This document shows, in pieces, positions 21,652 to 33,300 of a DNA stretch of 64,000 bases. A program made the position numbers and the translations under genes. Origin of the DNA: Ricordea florida (taxonomy: Eukaryota > Cnidaria > Anthozoa > Corallimorpharia > Ricordeidae); contig OX453273.1 of NCBI GenBank assembly GCA_949710005.1, positions 6,716,206 to 6,780,205 of the forward strand, given 5' to 3'. How positions within the stretch are numbered: the stretch's first letter is position 1; each line of letters opens with the position of its first letter. The notes under the pieces are model-generated. The model saw only the letters and a program-made list of their open reading frames with translations. It made no database searches and was not told the origin of the DNA.

Positions 21652-22459
21652 ATTGGCCGTTTTTATGCTAGAGACGTTAAAGTCGTCTCGAGACGACTTT
21701 AACGTCTAGTATAAAAACGGTAAATAAAACAGACGCATTTAACGTCTGACAGCTTTAACGTCTTCTGTTAAGTGCGTCGTTTAGACGCATTTAACAGACG
21801 ACTTTAACGTCTCAGACGTTAAATGCTTCTAGCATAAAAACAGGACGCCCTTACTGGGACGCATTTAGCCCTTACTCGTCCACAGACGACTGGCTCTTTG
21901 ACTAGTTGGTCCTCTATCTCGCCAAGAATGAACTGAAACATTGCTCGATTTGTACGCAAACGTTTTTTGAACGCAGTATCGTCCCAATTTTGGTAACCAT
22001 TTCTCCACCACGAGGAACTCCTTTCTTCATCCACGCTTCGTCTTTTCCTTGGTCTTTTCATAGCTACGGCACACAAGCCAAGTGCCTGAGCCATATCTAG
22101 TTCTCCGTCCATATCCTGCAAAAGCCGCTTTCTCGATTGACTTTTCTTTATTAAAAACATTTGTATTTCCATATCTTGCCTTTCTTGGCGACGTCGAGTA
22201 ATGGACTTCAGAAGTTGTAATTCCGCCATGTTTATTTTATTCGTATATTCGCGCGCTTCAAGTTTATTATTTGGCGCCGAGTGTGCTCGTGTCCAGTGTC
22301 TTCCGAGGATAGAACCCAGTCTTTTTCAGAAAAAAAGTTTTTTCTTTCTGTTAGGCCGTCTACTTTTATGCGTCCCGTTTTTATACCAGACGGCTTTAAC
22401 GTCTCAGACGTTAAATGCGTCTAGACGACTTTAACGTCTCTAGCATAAAAACGGCCAAT
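21652..22459. mobile_element. 808-bp foldback element with GGCCGTTTTTATGCTAGAGA ends
   Basis: The inverted ends extend over ATTGGCCGTTTTTATGCTAG and AGACGTTAAAGTCGTCT. The ACGTTAAA(G/T)(T/G)CGTC motif is repeated many times inside both arms, forming nested palindromes at 21669-21715 and 22395-22440. The centre holds a minus-strand open frame (21819-22229). No convincing target-site duplication was found. Confidence 0.75.
21819..22229 (-). CDS. N-terminal fragment of a Harbinger-like transposase (tentative)
   Basis: The 136-codon open frame starts MAELQLLKSITRRRQERQDM. It is basic and contains RSSSWWRNGYQNWDDTAFKK followed by RTNRAMFQFILGEIEDQLV. The WW(x)n-F(x)4-R-x-(S/N)-x-x-x-F pattern with a following helix resembles the region ahead of the catalytic domain in PIF/Harbinger (HARBI1-type) transposases. 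No catalytic DDE region follows; the frame runs into the inverted repeat. It is probably a non-autonomous derivative. The assignment is by eye and moderate at best. Confidence 0.4.
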   Translation of the reverse strand: MAELQLLKSITRRRQERQDMEIQMFLIKKSQSRKRLLQDMDGELDMAQALGLCAVAMKRPRKRRSVDEERSSSWWRNGYQNWDDTAFKKRLRTNRAMFQFILGEIEDQLVKEPVVCGRVRAKCVPVRASCFYARSI

Positions 22460-22733
22460 CTTAGCGGGTTGGATGTGATATAAATTTTAATAATTACTGT
22501 AGGCGCATAAGAGGAGATATGAAGTGATGGGGGAGGGGGTCATCAAGTAAATATTGAATAAAGAGGGGTAGTGACTTGCTATTACCCTAGCCTGGATGGG
22601 GGCTTAATCAAACATATTTTTCCCTTCCTTGCCCACCTCTCCCTCTAAACTACCGTGATAACCGGTCCCTAATTTTGGGCGCGTTTTTCCTGCGCTTTTC
22701 ATCGGTGGCCGTTGTGCACTGGGTAGCAAACCT

Positions 22734-25700
22734 ATGTTCAATATGGCTTCTACAACTGTGTCTTCCCAGGTACCATTTTATGATTTGTGTGCATTGCTGG
22801 AGAAGATTGGGAACACATCAGAAAATGAAAAGAAGAAGCAGATATTAAGAAAGTTCGTTGACTCGTGGAGAGAAGCACATGGAAAAAGTCATGGAAGTTC
22901 CAAGACAGTTAGTGAATTTTAGGTTTTATGTTTTGGTATCGTAATGTTCCCAAAACGTTTTCTTCGTTTTAAGTCTGTCGTTAAATTCCTAGAGTGCGAT
23001 ACACGGGGTGTAAGCCGTGGTTTGGCCGTAAGCTAATAGGGAGTAGTTCCTCTGTTACCAGTAGATATAGACTTCCCCAACAATTCTGCGAAATAATGAT
23101 GTAGCAGATAACTCTGTAAGATTTCCGCTCAGGTCCCTACTTCATTATGCATGCTGCAGATATATTATTTCATTCCTCCAAAATATGTAAAGTTTGCGCG
23201 TACAATGATGTCCAAGGCAATACAGCTACAGCATGCATAATGAAGTAGGGGCCTGTGCGGAAATCTTACCGATATTTGAAAGTACTTTCAAATAACCACC
23301 TCTATTTCCACACATATACGTTGGCTTACATTTTGTCTCACCTGCCCTAAAAGGCCTTTATTTGCCTCTGATATACTTTCATGCTTGTATTTTTTCTTCC
23401 CCCTTTTTATTCTTTTGAAGCCCTATGGATTTAATCTTAAAACAACTTAAGAAATTAAAAACTATGATCATATACTTGGAAATATTGCAATGCGCTGATT
23501 GGCTGAGAAGCTGTCAACTAATCACAAACAGTGTAAAAATTTTAGACTGAGTGCAATAAGTTGAAATTGAGTGCAGAAATTGAAATTGAATTTTTGCATG
23601 TATAATATTATCAACAAGTAATGAAATGATTTTTGAGTGCATTTTTGTGTAAATAAGCACTTGCAAATTTTTCAAAGACAACAAATTGCACATGCCCTAC
23701 AGGCTTGTGCAATTTTTTCTGTCTTTGGAAAACTTTACTTGTGCCCATTTATTCTAAATTGCACTTGAAACCATTTGGTTACCTTTACAAATTGACTGCT
23801 GACAGCATTATTCTTGAACAACAGTCCGATTCCTTTTACCCTGCTATGAGACTGCTGTTACCCCATTTGGACAAGGAGAGAGGTGCCTATGGCATGAAAG
23901 AGGTATTCAGCTGTATTATTGTTTCAGAAATCTGTGAAAAGATTACTATATTCTTTGTTCTTGCTTAATTGATAACAGTGTGTAATTAAATGTAAATAGC
24001 AAATAAGCTACATATTTGATGTGGTTATTATTTTTATTATAAGGGCTGGTCCCCCAAGCATGCAAGAGGATTGCAATTCCAGAGTTCTGATTGGCTACCT
24101 GAGTGGGTAACATAGGCTCAATGTGCCTGCTGGGGATTTCCTGCTTTGATCTGTAAAATAAATAAGATGGCATATGTGTAATCTTTTTGTGGCTAGTGCC
24201 TCGTAAGAAGCTCAAGCCACTATGCTATCGCCCTTGAAAGTGCATGCGTTCGTGTGTGCGTAACTCGTTTTAATTTCGCTATAGCTCGTTTCCTACCATT
24301 GGTTGCCCGATCATATTTATTATTTTGGCCACATATTAGATCTGTATTGACTAAGTTTGCTTTGTCAATATTAAGGTAACTGAATATTGGCCTTGTCTGT
24401 AGGTCAATGAAAAAGAAAAATGAACTTGGCCGATATCCAGCCATCTTGACCGCAGTTGGGTGAAGTCAACTGGTTTCAATGCCTAGTTTATTTACTGCTT
24501 CATTACTTTGTGGGACATTAAAGAACCTGGACACTGTTTGCGAAGAGTAGGGGATGTAGAACCTGGTGTTGTGGTTAGGCCCTTGTAGTTGCAGTTGTAA
24601 TTTATATATGTCGAGCGTTTCTTACATGAGCCCCTGGCTCGGGAGATTGGGCGACCACTCCCCACGTTATCAGCAATAAATACATTGATTGATTGATTGC
24701 CAATCAGTGTGTTTTTGGAACATGAAAATTATCATTTCATCTAAAAAGTGTTTTATCTTGGTTAAATTTCAGCTCCCTTTGTCTCCAAACATCGGCAACA
24801 AAAGCAACCTGAAATTTCTTAAGAATAGTGCATAAAGTGCATGTAACATATATGGTACAAAAGTCATAAAACCTGACTCTTTTCTTTTCATTAATTCAAG
24901 CCTGTTTGGAAACAAAGCACGTTTGGCTTACATATGACATGTATATGTTGCAGTTAATTTTTGTTTTCAGTTAATTTTTATTTTGAACTAGATAATTTTT
25001 TTCTTCCTAGTTAGTTTTATTTTTAACTAGCTGATATTTTTTTAACTAGGTGACATTTTTTTAACTAGGTGATATTTTTTTTAACTAGGTGATATTTTTT
25101 TAACTAGGTGATATTTTTAAAAAAAAAATACAGGTCACAGGTCATTGTTTTACCAATACAGAAATTATCCTAAACATTCATTAAAGCCAACCTTGGGACT
25201 TATCAGACCTAACGTTAGCTTTAATGAATGTTTAGGATAATTTCTGTATTGGTAAAACAATAACCTGTGACCTTTTAAAAAAATATCATCTAGTTAAAAA
25301 AATATCACCTAGTTAAAAAAAATATCACCTAGTTAAAAAAATATCACCTGGTTAAAAAAATATCACCTAGTTAAAAAAAAAACTATCTAGTTCAAAATAA
25401 AAATTAACTGAAAACAAAAATTAACTGCAACATGTATCCCTTTTTCACCTACCGGTACTAATAGATATTAACAAATAAATATTTATGTTATCTTTACATT
25501 AGGTTGTTCTTGCAAAATACTACATTGACATACTGAGTATAGGAAAAGACAGCACAGATGGACGTAAACTGTTAAATTATCGTGCACCAAAGAATATGAA
25601 ACAGGTAAAGAATGTGCATGTAGTTTGACTGAAGTGTGGGTAAAAATTATATATTGTTTCCAACCAGTGCTTGTAAAAACCATCTACTAAGTGAATGCAC

Positions 25701-27069
25701 CGTCAAAATACAATATCAACATATACACGTTCATGTTGTGAAGTTAATACTGTAGTTGTTGAGAATTTGGGAAATTTATTGGTTCAGAGATATCATATGG
25801 TTCTACATATGACACCTTCTCTAATTATCACCACTTATCGGCGCTACCATCAAAGACATGGCTTGGAAGCTTGGCATATCAATGGTGACCATGCCCATTG
25901 GACGGTGACAATGGTAGGTTGTTACCCGGTGCTTATTTACACATTGTAATTAATCAACACCATTCATCATAAGTGTAAAAGGAACTTCACAGCCTTGCTG
26001 AATCACCCCTGAAGAAGACACTAGACAGGACTGTCAAAACGCAGGGTCTGTGAATTGTAACTATTTAAGTTACATTCATTATTTCAAACCAATGTAGCAA
26101 AAGTGATCAAACTAATTGACCACCTGGTTGCAATGTGCACTTTTCTTCTAGCAATGTAACACCTTATTCTCCAAACTATAATTACATGGCTTTTAAGAGT
26201 CAGGGAATTATATTATATTCCAGGCCTTTAGAGAAAAGTGGTCAGCAAATGTCAATGTTAAGTTGCCAGTTTAAAAAATTGCACATTTATCTGAAAAAAA
26301 AAGGTTGATGTTCAGAGTTTAATGTACAGTACATGTACATGTACCACTGGTTTCATTAAGACTTAATTATATTTTTTTTTATTATTGTAAGTAAGTAACA
26401 GTGTATAATTTGTCTTTTTATAGGATTCTGTAGCAGACTTTGCCAGTGTGGCATATTTTGTTTTACAGAACAGGTGTCCAGAGAAAGGGAAGTAAGTTTT
26501 CAACAATACTACATGTGTAATTTGTCATAGCTCCCTCAAAAGGGGTTCAAAATTCTATAGTTATTATGTACAAATCATATATGCATTATTGTCCAAGCAT
26601 GAGGTCAATTAGTTCTGATCCACAATAAAAATGTGAATACAAAGGCAGCCTGCATCAACTAGCTTTTTATCAACTAGCTTTTTATCAACTAGCTTTTTAT
26701 CAACTAGCTTTTTATCGACTAGCTTTTTATCGACTAGCTTTTTATCAACTAGCTTTTTATCAACTAGCTTTTTATCAACTAGCTTTTTATCAACTAGCTT
26801 TTTTGGCTACTGCATATGAAATAATGCAGGAGCCAATGTGTCAAAAAACATAAGTGAGTGAGTGAAGGAGCCAATCAGCACATGCCTGGCATTTAGCCAA
26901 TCACAATGTACAATACAATTTGTGCACCGCAAAGAATTGTGTTTGTATAGGTAATAGCATGGTTTGTAGTAATATTTGGAATAAATACCACGAGAGATAT
27001 TTCAAAATTGTTGTATGTAATTTCAAGAGCCGTTAGGCGAGTGAAATTTGAGACAATTTTGAAATATCT

Positions 27070-27101
<32 letters not shown>

Positions 27102-28917
27102 ATCGTGCTATTATTTGTTTATACTACTACTCGCAAAAGGTTTGTAATTTTCACATGTAGGTATTTCAAATTAAGCGGAAATACCACTGCTCTTAGCCAA
27201 TCAAATTACAGAAATTTCTCATGTAGTAGTATAAAAACTTGGAAGATACCATAATATGTAAAAGTAATGAAATCGAGGAAAGGCCATAGGAATGGCACAA
27301 AGGTCTGAATGAACTTAATAAATGCAGTAGCCACATGCATGCAATGCTTGCCTATTTTTCTGTTTGCAGGTGGAATGACTTTGTATATTTTGAATTTAAA
27401 TAATCGATTGAATAAATGAATAATGAAAATAAACAAACCTAGCCAATGTACAGCAATCTTGACCAAGTGAGCTTGACAAAGTGGGTGCAGCCCATGTTGC
27501 CTGCTTGAGTAATCATCAGAATGCTCTCAGAACCAGTCATATGATAAAATATAAAGTCATTTTGTAATATATGGTACATTTTTCAGTTTAAAGATTGACC
27601 AAGTAAACAAGCATCTTGATGATGTGGCACTTGCAAACATGGAACACAAACGAGACGATGCAAAGAGGGCTCTGCAGATGCTACTTAGGAACACAAGTGC
27701 TCTTGAACAGGTCTCATTTCAGCATCATTGCATAAGCTCTAAGATAACACATGGGCCCTCTGTTTTCACCCCAATAGTAAAAAAGACAAAAATGGTAGTT
27801 CTAGCTGCCACTTGATAATCATGGCTCGACGTTGCGACCTGTGGGGTCGTCAGTGTGACTAGATTTTATTCACTGGCGACTAAGTTTTCACGCCTGGTCG
27901 CCAGGCTGGCCCCAAGATTTTTTGATTTAGTTTTAAAATTTCTTATTGAGTTCAATACTCTGATACTTTCGTGTTCGCGTATGAAGCCGATGAAATCATT
28001 TGTTGAGGTTTATTAAAAGACCTTTAGTGTATTATATTCTATTTTTTCTTGAAGATAATTTTGGCGACTAGAATACTTGTCCTGGCGACCAAAAATGAAA
28101 ACTTGGAGGCCAGGTGGCCCCAAGATTTTTTTCTGAAAGTCGAGCCCTGATAATACAATTATATTTCTGCTGTTGAATTACGTGCTACAAACGTTTTCTA
28201 GCATGGCCCTCTGTGTTTCATATTTGCTTTCCTTGGGAATTTGAGATACAATGTTACAGCATCTGTAGCATGGCTGTAGTTTCATACAGTGAATGCTTTA
28301 AAATGGGAAAGGAAAAACTATGATTTGATTCGTTTGTTGTTGAATGGCAGTCTAATGGGAAAAGGGGCTAAGCAGAAACGAAACACAAAATGAAAAAGTT
28401 ATGGAATTCTTGTGAGAAAACAGCATTTTTACAATATACCTATTATTGTGAAGGCATTGCCCAGTCGTTTAATAAAATGTTTTGACCAAACTTTGCTTGA
28501 GACAGGACTGGGAGAGCCAGGTTTTATTTGTACATAGTGTAAAGATGTAGGACCAATATTATCCCACAACAGCTCTTGCCCTAGGTCAGTAGGATATTAA
28601 ATATACCTTCAAGTGGTAGTTAATCCCTATTAGAAAACAGTCCTAAGAAAGTACGCGCGCTGATTGGTTAGAAATCGTGTTTCTATAACTCGATAGAAAC
28701 ACAGAACTAGCACGAGCTGTTGACGTAATGATGACGCGAGCAAAGAGAATTTACATTTCGATAATCAAAGCTAACAAGTTGCTTTTCTTTTTTTCGTCGC
28801 GGTGTTTTCTAAAAGAAATAGAAAACATGTTCTTCGTGTTTCTATTGAGTTATAGAAACACTCGTGAAAGTTTGGGAGAACTCGAAAAAGCTGTGGAAAC
28901 ACACTCGCCTGCGGCTC

Positions 28918-28948
<31 letters not shown>

Positions 28949-30327
28949 CTTTCACTCGTGTTTCTATAACTCGATAGAAACACGGTACATGTTTTCTATT
29001 TCTTAATTATTATTCATTCAAAATATTTCCCCGATTCTGATTGGCTAAAAGCACATGTTTAATTCACCATAACCAGTTACTGATGACCAAATTTGGAAGA
29101 CGTTTGACTTAAACGAGGAAATGACGTCAAAAATGCAGCGTTTTCGCAGGTTAATGCACCGTTAACCGAGAAGACCTGGGGACGAGCTTGTGTTATTTTG
29201 TTGTTTTATTATATTGCCGGTGGGTGTGAAATTTGTGAAAATGAAGCTCATTTTCTCCTTTAAGTGTTTCAAAATATTTTGATAAATGATAAAGCAATTA
29301 ATGAATTCGGCCTTCGTTGGATATGAAGAATTAAGCAGATCTCGGAAGGGTGTTATCCACCTCGGCCTACGGCCTCTGTGGATAACACCTTCCTCGATCC
29401 GCTTAATTCTTCATATCCTACTCAGCCTCATTCATAAATTGCTAAAGAATGTTATTATAATTAAAAATACTGAGTTTGATTTGCTGGCTTGCTTACTTTT
29501 CACAGAAATGGCTAATCAGAATCATTTTCAAGGTAAAATAAAATGGTTGAAAAATTGACCTGTGCACATAACTGGTGTTTTCTGTTTACCAAATGAATTT
29601 TGATATTTTCTTTTTGTCAACATTGTGATCTGTTGGGTGGTTATTGTTGTTTGTTTTCTTTTTGCTTTTTCATTTAAGGAACTAAAAATTGGTTTAAGTG
29701 AGACCTCTGTGTTTGGTGTTTATCATCCTGATGCTGTTGAACTTCACAGTGTTTGCAACAGTTTACCAAAGGTTAGTTAATGGACAATTTTTTTAATCCA
29801 GGATGGTCATTTGTGAGAGAGTAAATTATACTGAAATTTAGGAAATGAAAATAATCTTATCACAAAAATTAAGCAGACCCAGTTTAGTGCTTAGTAATGT
29901 ACTGTTACATTATTATACAGTTGATTGGCTGAGAGCAGGTCAATAATCCCAAACAGTACAGAAAGTTGAAATTGAGTGCAGAAATTTGAAATGAATTTAT
30001 GGCATGTATGTTATTAACAAGTGATCAAATGATTTTGAGTGCAATTTTGTATAAATAAGTATGTACACGTAGATTTTTCAAAGACATTCACCCTACAGGC
30101 TCGGGCAATTTTTTCAGTCTAACCCTAACCCTAACCCTAACTCAATTTTACTTCAAATTACACACAAAACCTTTTGATTACTTATATTTAGTGCTAACAT
30201 GCAACAACATTTTGGCTTCTAGGTTTGTTTGGACTTACATGATCCAAGTGTAAGGATGAATGAAGCAGAGATGACCCTATTCTCACCTTTCAGACCCATG
30301 CTGGGCCAAAGGGGGACCATTGACGAG
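22734..30327 (+). CDS. LIG4: LIG4 exons 1-8: N-terminal DNA-binding domain
   Basis: The exons encode [63 protein letters not shown] and TSALEQ. Exon 6 is a 27-nt microexon (KWLIRIIFK), exon 7 has [20 protein letters not shown] and exon 8 has DLHDPSVRM and [10 protein letters not shown]. These follow the order of the alpha-helical DNA-binding domain of LIG4. Without exon 6 the conserved KWLIR-(x)n-LK-(L/I)-G link would be missing, which supports it as real. Confidence 0.94.
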
Positions 30328-33300
30328 GTTAGCAGGCAGCAGATGATCATAGTACAACCAAGTCTTTGGTTTTACTCTATTCAGATCAACCATTCAAGTG
30401 AAAGGGTTAAAATGTGTTGTCCAATTTCCAGAAATATTTTTGAAATTCCCTAATAGCAGGACACTACTCCAATAATAAGCAGGCACAGGTAAATTTGCGC
30501 TATGAACTGGAACACTCTTACCGTGTACGTGCAAAATGGTCTACACAAAATTCTGACCTTCATCCTTCAAGAGTTTAGCGTCATGTACATATGCATGTAA
30601 GCTCTTGAAACACAGGGTTTTGAAGGTCTTGGGTCAACTTATTATTTTGTGTACATTTGTTCTCATTTCTTTACTACAGGTTGAAAAGCTGATGAACCAG
30701 CAGCCATTTTACATTGAGATGAAGATAGATGGAGAGCGGATGCAGCTTCACAAAGAAGAAGAATCATTCATATACTTCTCCAGAAGGTATTGGTTAAGTG
30801 CAGTGTACAGTGTAAACTTGTTGGAGAAAAATAGCTTGGTTAATTTCACTGTTCCTCACATAGTAATGACTTTAAGTTATTTTACAATTAGAGAGAGTAC
30901 ACTGGACAACATGTGGCGTAATAGCAGGACACTACTTCAATCAACAAGACAAACGACTTCCCATTGTGTGATCAAAACAAACACCGAAGTTATCTCCCCA
31001 GCATGAAAACACGCTGGACTGGACAATATGCAGCACACCAGAATAAAACTTAATTGAGAAAAATGCCTCTAATACTATGATACTACGAGCTGAAGCCACT
31101 GGGCAGAAAAATGTGCTTATTATGGGAAGAAATAGCAACTTTTATTTGCATAAACTTCATACGAGGTGAAAAGCATTGAACATCCTGTGAAAGTGAGCCG
31201 GTCAGACTCACCAAACTGCAAAGATAACTGAGTTGGTATATACTATGAAAATGAATTCACATACTTACTTTAATTTTTAAGTAACATGTAGACCAGTATT
31301 ATTTTTAGTACCCTAAATAACCTGACCTGCTTGATTAAATAAAGTTAGGCCTGATTTGTTTTTGTCTAATTGTTGCAGTGCAAATGATTACACCCACACA
31401 TTTGGGGCCGACAAGTCTTCTGGGTTCTTTACACCTCACATTGCAGATTGTTTCTCTAGGTATGATGTACATACATCTCATCTTCCATCAAAAAAATAAA
31501 TATTTTTTTATTTGCTGAACCTGTTTCATTATAAATTTACCTGAAAACAAGGAAAAACATAAATCAAACTAGTTTGGAACCATTTTAACCTACAATATGA
31601 GAATAAAATCTACGCCAGGCTATTATTCGATTTTAAAATTGAGTTCAAGAGTCTCACTTTTTGCAGAAACTGGAACCCATTATCACTGATATAAAAGGTT
31701 TACCTTGCAACTCTTACATTTGGAGTAATATCTTATGGACTGAATTATTGCTATAGTGAGACTTGTCTGGTGTTGTCTGATGTTCTTGCAGCAAGGTTCA
31801 TTCTTGTATTCTGGATGGAGAAATGGTTGTTGTTGATCCAGCCACAGATGTGTGGATGTAAGTTGAAAAGGAACTATTTTTTGCTAAGCATTTTTCCTTT
31901 GCAATAGTCATTGTATATATTCTCTGTCAGTCAAACCTGGCAGCATCATCATCATCATCATCATTATCATCATCATCATCATCTTAATCATATTCATTTG
32001 TTATGATCACCACCATCTTAATTTTGCTGCAGATCCAAGGGAATGAATGTTGATGTGAAATCATCATCTTCTTATGAGAATGGTATGAAATTACAATATT
32101 CCAATAATAAAGTGTACAATCTAAGTAGAGCTCTGGAGAAAAATAATGGACAGATATTGAAGAAATTCTGATTTAGCTTATATATTTTTATGTTAAAGGA
32201 TTCTGGTAAGGTCACAGGTTATTGTTTTACCAATAAAGAAATTATCCTAAACATTCATTAAAGCTAACGTTAGGTCTGATAAGTCCCAAGGTTGGCATTA
32301 ATGAATGTTTAGGATAATTTCTGTATTGGTAAAACAATGACCTGTGACCTGTATTTTTTTAAAAAAATATCACCTAGTTAAAAAATATCACCTAGTTAAA
32401 AAAAATATCACCTAGTTAAAAAAAATGTCACCTAGTTAAAAAAATATCACCTAGCTAAAAATAAAACTAACTAGGGAGAAAAAAATTATCTAGTTCAAAA
32501 TAAAGATTAACTGAAAACAAAAATTAACTGCAACATATATAAACAAAATCACTTACCGGTATTTGCATTGCAAATCAAACTGAAATTAAAGATTTGAACC
32601 TTGAAGTATTAATAACACAATTTTTAAGGATTTGCACAAGTATCTAAGTCCGAAAAAAAGAACAGGTTGGAATGGATTTGAAAGCTGCAACCATACAAAT
32701 ATCCATGTTTTGCTTTGTGGTAATAGTGATGGATTTACAAACTGCACATATCATACAGCACATGTTCATGGTGGTTTACAGTTTTCACTCTAGGGCGAGA
32801 TGGGACGTCAGTTTTTAAAGGTGCCTCTGGCAGCCGCTATCAGCCCATATTTGACCTCACCCAACTACGCAACCCACAATGCCCTACCAGTTGAAGTAAA
32901 CCAGGCATCTGTGCTGGGAGGTTGTCAATAGTGAATTCACCTATGCCCATGTGGAGACTACTAAAGATGCATTCATAGTGCCAGGATCAAATCTTAAATT
33001 ACATTTCCATCTTTGGTGTAGATACATAATGATTATAGGTGTCTGCAGAGGAGGGCTGGCTCCGGTCAAGCTAATTGCCAAGCTTTTCTTTAGAATTTGC
33101 TATTGCGTTTTGTTATATGGCTACAATAGTATGCGCACTCTGATTGGCTGCTACACAGACAAGATTTTCTAGTTATGACCAGGCCTTATGAAAATTTTTC
33201 AGAAGATTTTTTTTAAATTAGATAAAAGTTGTCTCATTTTCAAGAAACTGTTTTTTTTTTGTCACCTTTCATTTTGATCACATGGTTAGGTGTGTTTCAG

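Noticed and set aside
30605-31006. Separate 133-codon gene
   Set aside because: It is LIG4 exon 9 (30680-30786) extended into both introns by chance.
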